The position numbers and the translations under genes are program-made. From positions 9,343,501 to 9,407,500 of the forward strand of contig NZ_JACHNB010000001.1 of the NCBI RefSeq assembly GCF_014205225.1: a DNA stretch of 64,000 nt, in the 5' to 3' direction. The DNA comes from Actinoplanes octamycinicus (GTDB lineage: Bacteria; Actinomycetota; Actinomycetes; Mycobacteriales; Micromonosporaceae). The notes beneath the pieces were generated by a model, which was given only the letters and a program-made list of their open reading frames with translations, made no database searches and was not told the origin of the DNA. This document shows positions 24,113 through 33,085 of the stretch, piece after piece (within the stretch, counting starts at the first letter, position 1; the number at the start of each line of letters is the position of its first letter).

Positions 24113-25945
24113 GTGACATCTTCGAGCAGTGGCCCACGGACCACCACGGCGCCGGGGAACTCACGGGCGCCCTGGTCGCTGGCCTGGGTCGGGTGGTGCC
24201 TGGCGGCGGCGGTGCCGGCTGTCGGCCACTTCCTCATACCGGCGTCGCACCCCGTCGCCCAGGTGGTCTCCTACTGCCTGGTGAGCGCCGGCACGGCGGC
24301 CGCGATGGCGGTGGGCATCCGGCTGCACCGGCCGGCCGCCCGGTCGGTGTGGTGGCTGCTCGCGGCCGGCCAGGTGATGTACGCCGGCGCCGACATCGCC
24401 TACTTCGTGACCACCACCGGCAGCGAGACCAACTATCCGGTGCTGGCCAACGTCCTGTACCTCGCGCAGTACCTGCTCGTCGCCGCCGCGCTGGTGCTGC
24501 TGGGCCGCAGGCGCTCACCCCAGCGCAACACCGCCGCACTGGTCGACACCGCGATCCTCGCGGTGGCCGCCGCGGTGCTGTGGTGGGTGTTCCTCATCCA
24601 CCCCGCCGTCGCCGCGCCGGGCTTCTCCGCGTTGGACCGCGTGGCGGCCACCATCTATCCGGTCATGGACCTGTGTGTGCTCACCGTGGCGATCCGCCTG
24701 CTGCTCGGCGGCGGCGCCCGGCAGACCTCCTACCAACTGGTGCTGGCGTTCCTCGGCTTGACACTGTTCGCCGACACCGCGTACGGCCTGCTGACCCTGC
24801 ACGGGATGTACGAGAACGGCGGCTGGTCGGACGCGGTGTACCTGGTCAGCTACCTCGCGCTCGGCGCGGCCGCGTTGCATCCGTCGATGCGGCGGGTCGC
24901 CGAGCCGGTGGAGGGCCGATCCGGCGCCACGCTGTACCGCGTGGTGCTGCTGGCGGTTGCCACCCTGGTGGCCCCGGTGGTGCTGGCCGTGCAGAACCTG
25001 CGTCACGCGGCGAGCTCGGACCTCGTCGTGGTGACCGCCTCGGCCGTCCTGTTCCTGCTGATGCTCACGCGGATGGCGGGCCTGATCGCGGCGCAGCGCA
25101 GGATCGCCATGACCGACGGCCTCACCGGCGTCCACACCCGTCGCCACCTGTCCGACGCGCTGCGCGCGGAGCGGGAGCGGGCGGCCCGGCACGGCGGCTC
25201 GTTCGCGATGCTGCTGGTGGACGTGGACCACTTCAAGCACATCAACGACACCTACGGACACCCGGCCGGCGATCAGGTGCTGAGAGAGGTGGCCGGCCGG
25301 CTGCGGGACGCCTGCCGCGACACCGACGTGGTCGCCCGGTTCGGCGGCGAGGAGTTCGCGGTGCTGGTGACCGGCGAGGTGCCGGGCCGCCTGGCAGCGC
25401 TGGCCGAGGAGCTACGGCAGCGGATCGCCGGGGCTCCGGTACTCGTCGACAACCGTACGGCGATCACGGTGACCGTCTCGATCGGCGCCGCCGTGCTGCC
25501 CGGCACGGCGTCCACCGAGGAACTGCTGGTCGCGGCCGACGGCGCGCTGTACGCGGCGAAGCGCGGCGGGCGCAACCGGGTCGTCGTGGGCGATGCGGAG
25601 TGGACCACCGCGGCCACGCCGGCCGGCAGCGACCCGGCCGACGTCGACCGGCAGATCCAGCGCTGGACCGCGCTGGTGAGCGAGGCCGTCCGCCGCCGCG
25701 CGGACCACCAGAACGTGCCGGTCAGCATGGTGGCCGGGGTCTGCGCCGCGTGGGCTCTCCTGCGCACCGCCGGCCCCGATCGCCCGGCGTTCACCGCCGA
25801 GCAGGCCCGAGCCGAGCTGCGGCGCTGCCGCGGGGTGCAGTTCCACCCGCACGCGGTCGACGAGTTCTTGGCTCTGGAGGCCGCCGAGGTGGTCGGCACA
25901 CCCGCGGCCGCCGCCACTCCGCTGCTCCCGGCGACGCTCGGTTAG
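24113..25945 (+). CDS. Membrane-bound diguanylate cyclase (GGDEF)
   Basis: The 610-residue protein starts at GTG 24113. The N-terminal half has about eight membrane helices forming a sensor module. The GGDEF domain begins near TDGLTGVHTRRHL, with the substrate motif LLVDVDHFKHINDTYGH and active site GGEEF (411-415). An inhibitory I-site RxxD (RDTD) sits five residues before it. The enzyme should therefore make c-di-GMP with product inhibition. After the GGDEF domain about 110 extra residues form a helical C-terminal tail (VDRQIQRWTALVSEAVRRR to VDEFLALEAAEVVG) of unknown function. Confidence 0.88.
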   Translation: MTSSSSGPRTTTAPGNSRAPWSLAWVGWCLAAAVPAVGHFLIPASHPVAQVVSYCLVSAGTAAAMAVGIRLHRPAARSVWWLLAAGQVMYAGADIAYFVTTTGSETNYPVLANVLYLAQYLLVAAALVLLGRRRSPQRNTAALVDTAILAVAAAVLWWVFLIHPAVAAPGFSALDRVAATIYPVMDLCVLTVAIRLLLGGGARQTSYQLVLAFLGLTLFADTAYGLLTLHGMYENGGWSDAVYLVSYLALGAAALHPSMRRVAEPVEGRSGATLYRVVLLAVATLVAPVVLAVQNLRHAASSDLVVVTASAVLFLLMLTRMAGLIAAQRRIAMTDGLTGVHTRRHLSDALRAERERAARHGGSFAMLLVDVDHFKHINDTYGHPAGDQVLREVAGRLRDACRDTDVVARFGGEEFAVLVTGEVPGRLAALAEELRQRIAGAPVLVDNRTAITVTVSIGAAVLPGTASTEELLVAADGALYAAKRGGRNRVVVGDAEWTTAATPAGSDPADVDRQIQRWTALVSEAVRRRADHQNVPVSMVAGVCAAWALLRTAGPDRPAFTAEQARAELRRCRGVQFHPHAVDEFLALEAAEVVGTPAAAATPLLPATLG

Positions 25946-26151
25946 CTCGGCCCCCGCGCTGGTCCGCGGCCGCGCCAGCACGGCCGTCCCACCCGAGGCC
26001 GCACGTCGGGCCCAGTCCTCGGACAAGTAGCCGCGATCCGCTCGGATGGGGCGTGGCGGCTCGACCGGCGGGATCGGTATGAGCGTCAGCCTTGGTTGCG
26101 TGGCTAGCATCGCCACAGGTGACCGACGATCGGGGAGGCGGCGGGGCTGAC

Positions 26152-26574
26152 ATGGCCGGCTACTCGGGCACGCCGCTGTACCGCAAACTCGGCATCAAGC
26201 CGGGTCATCGCGTCGCGCTGCTCGACGCGCCGGACGGCTTCGCGACCACGCTCGATGGTCTGCCGGACGGGGTTGTCGTCCGGCCCGCCCTGGCCACCGA
26301 CGCGCCGACCGACGTGATCGTGCTGTTCGTGACCCGACGTGGTGCGTTGCAGTCCCGCCTCGACGAGGTCAGACGCGGTATGGCGCAGAACGGCGGATTC
26401 TGGGTCGCCTGGCCGAAGCGGGCGTCGAAGGTACCCACGGACGTCACCGAGGACGTCATCCGTGAAGTCGCGTTGCCGACCGGGCTGGTCGACAACAAGG
26501 TGTGCGCGATCGACGGGATCTGGTCGGGCCTGCGACTGGTCATCCGCCGCGAGATCCGCGTACCAGCCGGTTAG
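26152..26574 (+). CDS. DUF3052 family protein
   Basis: The 140-residue protein matches DUF3052: GYSGTPLYRKLGIKPGHRVALLDAP, DVIVLFVTRRGALQSRL and GGFWVAWPKRASKVPTDVTEDVIREVALPTGLVDNKVCAIDGIWSGLRLVIRR. The family is small, cytosolic and actinobacterial or acidobacterial, with no firmly established function. The ATG at 26152 was chosen because it begins the conserved region and follows a purine-rich GGGGAGGCGGCGGGG leader. Confidence 0.88.
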   Translation: MAGYSGTPLYRKLGIKPGHRVALLDAPDGFATTLDGLPDGVVVRPALATDAPTDVIVLFVTRRGALQSRLDEVRRGMAQNGGFWVAWPKRASKVPTDVTEDVIREVALPTGLVDNKVCAIDGIWSGLRLVIRREIRVPAG

Positions 26575-26645
26575 CGGTGGTCACGGCCAGGGTCAGGTGC
26601 GGCGTTCGCTCGGGCCTTGATCTGGCCGCGGCGAGCTGGTGGCTG

Positions 26646-26795
26646 ATGATGGCGCCGGCCGCCGCTCCGGTGAGCGCCCCGGCCGCGGTGGACCCGATGG
26701 AGCAGCTGCGCCGGCTCGGTGAGCTGCGCGAGGCCGGCGTGGTCACCGACGACGAGTTCGCCGCGAAGAAGTCGGAGATCCTGGCGCGGCTCTGA
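26646..26795 (+). CDS. Small SHOCT-domain protein
   Basis: The frame encodes a 49-residue protein from ATG 26646, or about 72 residues from GTG 26577. The C-terminus is a complete SHOCT motif (MEQLRRLGELREAGVVTDDEFAAKKSEILARL). SHOCT is a short oligomerisation or membrane-targeting module usually found at protein C-termini. No membrane helix is visible in the short version, so this may be a remnant of a larger protein or a free-standing SHOCT peptide. Confidence 0.5.
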   Translation: MMAPAAAPVSAPAAVDPMEQLRRLGELREAGVVTDDEFAAKKSEILARL

Positions 26796-26820
26796 GCGGC
26801 CGGGTCGAGGCTCGGAGCGG

Positions 26821-28422
26821 TCAGGGCAGCGGGCCGGTGGGCAGGTCGCGGCGGATGACCTTGCCGGTGGGGTTGCGCGGGAGTTCGTCGATGAAGACCA
26901 CGTCGCGCGGGACCTTGTAGCGGGCGAGCAGCGCCTTCACGTAGTCGCGGATCTCCTGCGGATCCCGGCTGGCGTCCTCGGTGGGGACGATGAAGGCGCG
27001 CAGCCGGCGGCCGAACTCCGGGTCGTCGACGCCGATCACCGCGGCTTCGACCACGTCGTCGCGTTCGGCGAGGAGGTTCTCCACCTCGAGCGGGTAGACG
27101 TTCTCGCCGCCCGAGATGATCATGTCGTCTTCCCGGCCGTCGATGTGGAGCAGGCCGTGGTCGTCGAAGTGGCCGCGGTCGCCGGTGGACATGAAGCCGT
27201 CGATGATCTGCTTGTGCTGGCCGTCGGTGTAGCCCTCGAACGGGATGCCGGTGCGGACGAAGACCCGGCCGGTGGTGTGCGGCCGGTCGATCCGCCGGCC
27301 CTCGTCGTCGTAGACGGCGACGTGCACGGTGACCGGCGGCCTGCCGACCGTGCCGGGCGCCCGCCGGGACTCGGCGGGCTGGGCGACCGAGGCGACCGCG
27401 ACCTCGGTGGAGCCGTAGACGTTGTAGATCACCTCGCCGAACCGGTCCTGGAAGCGGTTGGTCAGCTCGGGGGCGAGCGGGGAGCCGGCGACGAAGACGG
27501 TCCGCAGCGTCGAGGTGTCGTACTTGTCGAGGATCCGCGGGTCGAGCGACAGGATCCGGGTGAGCATGGTCGGGACGGCGACCAGCATCTGCGCCTTGTG
27601 CTCGGCGATCGCCCGCAGGATGCTCTCGGCGTCGATCCGGCGCAGCAGCACGGCGTGGTCGGCGAGCGACATGCCGACCGTCCAGGCGCCGAACCCGGTG
27701 CTGTGGAACAGCGGCGAGGCGACCACGATGGCGCCCTGCCGGGGGAACGGGATCCGGTCCGCGATCAGCGCGCTGGCCAGCGGCGACACCTTGGTGCGCG
27801 GGGCGCCCTTGGGCAGCCCGGTGGTGCCGCTGGTCAGGATGATGAAGCCGGCCGGGCGGTCGGGCAGCGGCAGTGGGGTGACCGGCTGCCCGGCGATCAG
27901 CATGTCGATGGTCTTGTCGGCGGCGCCCTCGTCGGCCCAGGTCAGGTAGCGCGGGACGGCGTCCGGCAGGGCGTCGATCAGGCCGGCGAACTCGCTGTCG
28001 TAAAGCACCGCGCGGACGTTCTCCCGGGCCACCACCTCGGCGAACTGCTGCGCGGCGAGGCCGGTGTTCATCAGCGCGAGGCGCAGGCCCGCGCGGGCCG
28101 CGGCGCTGATCGTCAGGACCAGGCCGCGATGGTCCCGGGCCAGCACCCCGATCACCGACTTGTCCGGAAATTTCAGGTCTTTCAATGCCCGGGCGAGCGC
28201 GTTGGACTGCTCGTCGAGCTGCCGGTAGTTGAGGGTGCCGCGCTCGTCGGTCAGGGCCGGGGCGTGCGGGTGCTCGATCGCCGCCTTCATGATCAGCGCG
28301 GCCTGCGGGCCGAGCCTGGCGTTGCGGATCGCGGCGCTGACCAGGTGGTCCGGGCGCAGCAGGTTGACGATGCCGATCTGGTGCATCCGCAGCACCGCGT
28401 GCAGGTTCTCAAGAGCGCTCAC
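26821..28422 (-). CDS. Acyl-CoA synthetase (AMP-binding, FadD-type)
   Basis: The 533-residue adenylate-forming enzyme has the A3 motif TSGTTGLPKG, the A5 motif YGSTEV, TGD in the A7 region and DGREDDMIISGGENVYPLEVE at the hinge. The catalytic Lys lies in NPTGKVIRR at the C-terminus. It activates a carboxylic acid, probably a fatty or sterol-derived acid, to its CoA thioester. GTG 28422 overlaps the 3' end of the upstream fusion gene by 14 bp, so the two genes form an operon. Neighbouring thiolase, crotonase and acyl-CoA dehydrogenase genes support a beta-oxidation-type pathway. Confidence 0.88.
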   Translation of the reverse strand: MSALENLHAVLRMHQIGIVNLLRPDHLVSAAIRNARLGPQAALIMKAAIEHPHAPALTDERGTLNYRQLDEQSNALARALKDLKFPDKSVIGVLARDHRGLVLTISAAARAGLRLALMNTGLAAQQFAEVVARENVRAVLYDSEFAGLIDALPDAVPRYLTWADEGAADKTIDMLIAGQPVTPLPLPDRPAGFIILTSGTTGLPKGAPRTKVSPLASALIADRIPFPRQGAIVVASPLFHSTGFGAWTVGMSLADHAVLLRRIDAESILRAIAEHKAQMLVAVPTMLTRILSLDPRILDKYDTSTLRTVFVAGSPLAPELTNRFQDRFGEVIYNVYGSTEVAVASVAQPAESRRAPGTVGRPPVTVHVAVYDDEGRRIDRPHTTGRVFVRTGIPFEGYTDGQHKQIIDGFMSTGDRGHFDDHGLLHIDGREDDMIISGGENVYPLEVENLLAERDDVVEAAVIGVDDPEFGRRLRAFIVPTEDASRDPQEIRDYVKALLARYKVPRDVVFIDELPRNPTGKVIRRDLPTGPLP

Positions 28423-31195
28423 GGTCAGCCTTCCGTAGGTCGAAACTCGCGGAGCCGAGCACAGCACCGGCCATCTCGGACAGGTGGTCGAAGGCCTCCG
28501 CGGTCGTCCAGTCGCTCTGCTCGTCGACGATGCGTTTGGCCAGGAGGACGGCGAGCGCCGGGTGCGCGGCGATCGAGGAGGCCAGATCGAAGGCGGTCTC
28601 GTACGCCTTGCCGACCGGCGTGACGCGGTTGATCAGCCCGAGGTCGTGCAGCCGACGGGCCGGCATCGGGTCCCCGGTCAGCGCGAGCTCCAGCGCGGTG
28701 GCCCGGGGCAGGCTGCGGGCCAGCCGGAGCACTCCCCCGGCCGCGGCGACCAGCCCGCGCTTGACCTCGGGGATGCCGAACAGGGCGTCCTCGGCGGCGA
28801 CGATCAGGTCGGCGGCCAGCGCCAGCTCGAACCCGCCGGCCAGCGCGGCCCCCTCGACCGCGGCGATCAGCGGCTTCTTCGGCGGCTTGCCGGTCAGCCC
28901 GAGCAGGCCGCGGCCCTCGGTGATCGGGTATTCGCCGCGGGCGGCGGCTCTCAGGTCCATGCCGGCGCAGAAGACCGGGCCGGCGCCGGTGAGGACGGCG
29001 ACCCGGGCGTCCGGGTCGGCCTCGAAGTCGTCGATCGCGCGTTCCAGGGCGCGGGCGGTGGCCAGGTCGACGGCGTTGCGGACGGCGGGCCGGTTGAGCC
29101 GGATCTCGGTGACCGGGCCGTGCCACTCGACGACAACCGGCGGCTCGCCCGGCGGCGGCAGCGGCACCGGCGGGCCGGCGAACGGATCCCCGTCCAGCGG
29201 CTCGGTGGCCCGGACCACCCGGGTGCCGTCGTCCAGGATCTCGGTGACGATCCCGGCTTCCGGGGTGCCGTCCCGGCGATACGTGACGGTATAGCCTTCC
29301 AGCACGCCCGTTTCATCGGCATGTGACGCGACTTTTCGTGTTGGGCGATGGAGGCGCACGTCCGCGTCGATGTCGCGGAACTCCGCGGCGGGCGGATGGG
29401 TGGAGAGCACCGTGGCGGCGTGCTTGGTCATGTACCAGCCGACGGCGGTGGCCAGGCCGTAGCTGCCCGGGTCGTGGCGCAGCCGGCTGATCAGGTTGAC
29501 CACCGCGTGGCTGGCGTAGTTGTTGCCCGGGCCGCCGGCGAAGGTGAGGCCGCCGGTCACGGTCAGCGGCCGGTCCGGGTCGTCGTCCGGCACGCCCAGC
29601 TCGGCGGCGGCGATCTGCACCGCTGACGGAAAACAGGCGTACAGGTCGAGGTAGCGGATGTCGTCGATGGTGAGTCCGGCGTGGCCGAGCACCGCCCGGC
29701 CGACCGCGCGCAGAGCGGGCGAGGTGGTCAGGTCGGCGCGCTCGGTCACGAACCACTCATCCGTGGCATGCGCCCCGGCGTGCACGAAGGTCCAGTTCTG
29801 CTGGCCGATCCCGGCCTCCCGGGCCGCCTCGGCACTGCACACGATCATGCCGGTTGCCTGGTTGACCTGCAGGTTCGCGGTGAGCAGCTTGGTGTAGGGC
29901 CCGGAGACCGGGCGGTTGTCGCGGTCCGGGGCAGCCAGTTCGGCGGCGGTCCGGACCTGCGGCAGCCAGGCGCACCCGTTGCCGGCGGCCACCTCGGACA
30001 TCCGGGACCAGATCTCGGTGATCTTCTTCCGGTGCGCGTCCACGCTGAGGCCGTCCCGGCGGCGCAGGGCCGACTCGATCAGGGCGTAGACGTGCAGCGG
30101 AGAGGTGAGGCCGGCGGCGGTCTCGGCGGTGTTGTTGGGTTCCCGGTCGATGCCCAGCACGCGGGTCGGCGCCGCGCTCCCGCGCTGTTTCGGCCAGTCC
30201 AGCCGCCGTCGGGCGCCCTCTGCGGCCGCCGCCGTCGCGGCGGCCTCCGCGCCGCCGAGCAGCGCGATCCGGGTCTCGCCCCGGGCGATCGCCGCGGCGA
30301 TGTCGTTGAGCAGGCGCAGCGGGCCGTCGCCGCCGAACAGGCCGGTCTGCACGGTCTGCGCCGGGCGGGCTCCGAGCCGTTCGGCGAGCAACGCGGCACC
30401 GTCCGCGAACTGCCAGGAGACGCTGGCCACCCAGCCCACCGTGTCGGCTGATCTCACCAGGTTGTTGCCGGCCTGGTAGGTGCTGCTGTCGGCGTCGCGC
30501 ATGGCGTGCACGGCGAGCGTGAGCGGATCGGAGCCGCCGGGGTGGTGGAAGCGTTCGACGCGTTGCGCGGAGCCGACGATGACGGGCGTCCACGGGTCGA
30601 TCTCCCGACCAGTCTCCCGATGCACAATTTTTCCGGACTTTTCGCGGTTTATCAGGGCTGGACTGACCGTGGCGGTGGGCTTCGCATGACTCCATCGCTC
30701 GGGCGAGACCTGGCTCAATCGCTGGAGCGAGCTCCGCAACGCGTCGGTGAGACTGCGAGCCACCATCGGCCCCAACGGGCCGTCCGTCGGCCCGCCCTGC
30801 ACGCCGCCGTCCAGCCGGACCAGCGCCCCGCCGTCCGCGGGCGCGACCGACAGGTAGAGCCCGACCTCGATCCCCATCGGCCCGGTCCCGTCCAGCCAGA
30901 CCGTCCGATCGGACAGCCCCCGGACCGTCCAGCGCACCTCGACCGGCGTGCCCATCAGCTTGACCCGCTGCGCGAACCGGCCGCCCTCGGCCATCGCGCC
31001 CGGCGGCGGGGCCGGCCAGCCGGTGTGCATGACCAGCCAGTCCGCCATCCGCGCCGGGGTGGCGAGGTAGGCGAGCACCCGGTCGGGCGGGGCGCCGAGG
31101 GGGACAGACAGGGTCCAGGGCCGGTTCAGCCGGCGCGGCGGCTCCACGGCGGGCGGTGGTGCGGGCACGGCTCGGCGACCGAAGCGCATCGACAT
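28409..31195 (-). CDS. Three-part fusion: SRPBCC domain, thiolase-like domain with additional C-terminal domain, enoyl-CoA hydratase
   Basis: The 928-residue protein starts at ATG 31195 after GGGGGG. Residues about 25-170 form an SRPBCC (polyketide-cyclase/START-like) lipid-binding domain. Residues about 198-620 resemble acetyl-CoA acetyltransferases of the SCP-x/TLP1 group (TPVIVGSAQRVERF, NQATGMIVCSAEAAREAG, GGPGNNYASHAVV), followed by a small beta domain (VLEGYTVTYRRDGTPEAG). Residues about 685-915 are a crotonase domain (TEIRLNRPAVRNAVD, GAGPVFCAGMDLRA, EGAALAGGFELALA). There is no in-frame stop, but the linker at 30620-30660 is unusually AT-rich, and a GTG at 30625 could start a separate thiolase gene. 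Likely role: CoA-thioester degradation together with the downstream CoA ligase. Confidence 0.75.
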   Translation of the reverse strand: MSMRFGRRAVPAPPPAVEPPRRLNRPWTLSVPLGAPPDRVLAYLATPARMADWLVMHTGWPAPPPGAMAEGGRFAQRVKLMGTPVEVRWTVRGLSDRTVWLDGTGPMGIEVGLYLSVAPADGGALVRLDGGVQGGPTDGPLGPMVARSLTDALRSSLQRLSQVSPERWSHAKPTATVSPALINREKSGKIVHRETGREIDPWTPVIVGSAQRVERFHHPGGSDPLTLAVHAMRDADSSTYQAGNNLVRSADTVGWVASVSWQFADGAALLAERLGARPAQTVQTGLFGGDGPLRLLNDIAAAIARGETRIALLGGAEAAATAAAAEGARRRLDWPKQRGSAAPTRVLGIDREPNNTAETAAGLTSPLHVYALIESALRRRDGLSVDAHRKKITEIWSRMSEVAAGNGCAWLPQVRTAAELAAPDRDNRPVSGPYTKLLTANLQVNQATGMIVCSAEAAREAGIGQQNWTFVHAGAHATDEWFVTERADLTTSPALRAVGRAVLGHAGLTIDDIRYLDLYACFPSAVQIAAAELGVPDDDPDRPLTVTGGLTFAGGPGNNYASHAVVNLISRLRHDPGSYGLATAVGWYMTKHAATVLSTHPPAAEFRDIDADVRLHRPTRKVASHADETGVLEGYTVTYRRDGTPEAGIVTEILDDGTRVVRATEPLDGDPFAGPPVPLPPPGEPPVVVEWHGPVTEIRLNRPAVRNAVDLATARALERAIDDFEADPDARVAVLTGAGPVFCAGMDLRAAARGEYPITEGRGLLGLTGKPPKKPLIAAVEGAALAGGFELALAADLIVAAEDALFGIPEVKRGLVAAAGGVLRLARSLPRATALELALTGDPMPARRLHDLGLINRVTPVGKAYETAFDLASSIAAHPALAVLLAKRIVDEQSDWTTAEAFDHLSEMAGAVLGSASFDLRKADRERS

Positions 31196-31226
31196 CCCCC
31201 CAACAGTCTCGCGTGACGGTAAGCCA

Positions 31227-31240
31227 GTGACCTGGGTCAC
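31227..31240. promoter_or_regulatory. Candidate TetR operator in divergent promoter
   Basis: GTGACC-TG-GGTCAC has perfect 6-bp arms in the 115-bp gap between the fusion gene and the TetR gene. A second, longer-range inverted pair (TGACGGTAA at about 31214 and TTACCGTCA at about 31284) flanks it. This fits autoregulation and control of the divergent acyl-CoA operon. Confidence 0.6.
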
Positions 31241-31310
31241 GACAAGACCGAAAACGGCCAGGAAAGTCCGCAGTGGACCGCGGTTACCGTCAGGTCGTAC
31301 GGTAAGTGCC

Positions 31311-31931
31311 GTGAGGCGCACGCAAGCCCAGCGCAGCGAGGCCACCCGGCTCCGGATCCTCGACGCCACCTGTCAGTCGCTCGTCGAGCGGGGATATGCC
31401 GAGACCACCACCGCCGAGGTGCTGGCCCGCGCCGACGTGCCCCGCGGCACTCTGCTGCACCACTTCCCCACCAAGGTCGACCTGCTGGTCGCCTCGGTGC
31501 AGCACGTCGCCCGGCGGCGGATGGACGCCATGGTCGCCGAGCTGGCCGCGCTGCCCGCGGAGGCGGACGAGCTGGACGCGTTCATCGACAGCGTCTGGCG
31601 GCACTTCTCCGCCCCGCTGTTCTGGGCCGCCCTGGAGATGTGGAACGCGGCCCGCACCGACGCCGAGCTGCGGGCCGCGCTGATGCCGGTGGAGAAAGAG
31701 ATCTTCGGGGTGCTGCACGAGCGGGCGACCACGCTGCTCGGCGACGACCCGCGGGTGCCGACCGTGGTGCAGATGACCTTCGAGGTGATGACCGGCCTGG
31801 TGATGACCAGCATCGTCAGCGGGGAGCTGGGCCGCCGCGAGTTGTTGATCCGCCGGTGGAAGAGGGCGGCCGCGATCCTGCTCGGCCGGCGCGCCCCGGA
31901 CACCCTCGTCGAACGCGCGAAGGGAACCTGA
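31311..31931 (+). CDS. TetR-family transcriptional regulator of acyl-CoA genes
   Basis: The 206-residue protein starts at GTG 31311. The TetR helix-turn-helix is RILDATCQSLVERGYAETTTAEVLARADVPRGTLLHHFPTK. The C-terminal domain is helical (WRHFSAPLFWAALEMWNAARTD). An earlier GTG (31227) would begin inside the operator palindrome and adds a non-conserved leader. It lies between the acyl-CoA ligase/thiolase operon and the acyl-CoA dehydrogenase, 2 bp upstream of the latter, so it most likely responds to an acyl-CoA. Confidence 0.85.
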   Translation: MRRTQAQRSEATRLRILDATCQSLVERGYAETTTAEVLARADVPRGTLLHHFPTKVDLLVASVQHVARRRMDAMVAELAALPAEADELDAFIDSVWRHFSAPLFWAALEMWNAARTDAELRAALMPVEKEIFGVLHERATTLLGDDPRVPTVVQMTFEVMTGLVMTSIVSGELGRRELLIRRWKRAAAILLGRRAPDTLVERAKGT

Positions 31932-31933
31932 GG

Positions 31934-33085
31934 ATGTATGACGACCCGTTCGAGACCGCGGAACGCGCCACCCTGCGCGAGGCGATGGCTGCCTTCGTAC
32001 GCAGAGAGATCCTGCCCTTCCTGAACGACTGGGAGCGAGCCGGGGAGATCCCGCGCGAGCTGCACGCCAGCGCCGCGAAGGCGGGACTCTACGGCATCGG
32101 GTTCCCCGAGGAGGTGGGTGGCGACGGCGGCGACACGGTCGACATGGTGGTCGCCACCGAGGCGTTCCTGGAGGCGGGCGGCTCGTCCGGCTGCCACGCC
32201 GCGCTGTTCACCCACGGCATCGCGCTGCCCCACATGATCGCGGCCGGCGGCCCGGAGCTGATCGACCGGTTCGTCCGCCCGGCGCTGGCCGGCTCCTTGG
32301 TGTGCTCGCTCGGCGTCACCGAACCGGACGCCGGCTCCGACGTCGGCGCGCTGCGCACCACCGCGGTCCGCGACGGCGACGACTACGTGGTCGACGGCGC
32401 CAAGATGTTCATCACCTCGGGCACCCGCGCCGACTTCGTGACCACCGCGGTGCGCACCGGCGGCCCCGGCTCGGCCGGGATCAGCATGCTGGTGATCGAG
32501 CGCGGCACGCCCGGCTTCGCGGTGTCCCGCAAACTCGACAAGATGGGCTGGCTCTGCTCCGACACCGCCGAGCTGTCGTTCACCGGCTGCCGGGTGCCGG
32601 CCGCCAACCTGATCGGCGCGGAGAACGGCGGCTTCCCGCTGATCGCCCAGGTCTTCGTGCCGGAACGGATCGTCGCGGCGGTGCACGCCTACTCGGTCGC
32701 GCAGCGCTGCCTGGACCTCACCCTGGACCAGGTGCGGCGGCGTGACACCTTCGGCCGGCCGCTGATCAGCCGCCAGGTGGTCCGCCACAAACTGGTCGAG
32801 ATGCGGCAGCGGATCGAACTGGCCCGCACCTTCACCCGCCGGGTCGCCGCCCGGCACGCCGCCGGCGACTGGGTGGCCGGGGAGGTGTGCTTGGCCAAGA
32901 ACGCCGCGGTGGACGCGTGCAAGCACGTCGTGGACGAGGCGGTCCAGTTGCACGGCGGGATGGGCTATCTGCGGGAGTCCGAGGTGGAGCGGCACTACCG
33001 GGACAGCCGGATCCTCGGGATCGGCGCCGGCGCCAGCGAGGTGATGACCGACCTCGCCGCGAAGATCTTCCAATACGACCGATAG
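31934..33085 (+). CDS. Acyl-CoA dehydrogenase
   Basis: The 383-residue flavoenzyme has all family blocks: ASAAKAGLYGIGFPEEVGG, SLGVTEPDAGSDVGALRTTA, FGRPLISRQVVRHKLVEM, QLHGGMGYLRESEVERHYRD and GIGAGASEVM. The base-donating Glu of medium-chain enzymes (YEGT) is replaced by GAGAS, while PERIVAAVHAYSVAQ on the helix-G region has the Glu used by isovaleryl- and long-chain-type enzymes, pointing to that subtype. The gene starts 2 bp after the TetR stop and is co-transcribed with it. Confidence 0.9.
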   Translation: MYDDPFETAERATLREAMAAFVRREILPFLNDWERAGEIPRELHASAAKAGLYGIGFPEEVGGDGGDTVDMVVATEAFLEAGGSSGCHAALFTHGIALPHMIAAGGPELIDRFVRPALAGSLVCSLGVTEPDAGSDVGALRTTAVRDGDDYVVDGAKMFITSGTRADFVTTAVRTGGPGSAGISMLVIERGTPGFAVSRKLDKMGWLCSDTAELSFTGCRVPAANLIGAENGGFPLIAQVFVPERIVAAVHAYSVAQRCLDLTLDQVRRRDTFGRPLISRQVVRHKLVEMRQRIELARTFTRRVAARHAAGDWVAGEVCLAKNAAVDACKHVVDEAVQLHGGMGYLRESEVERHYRDSRILGIGAGASEVMTDLAAKIFQYDR

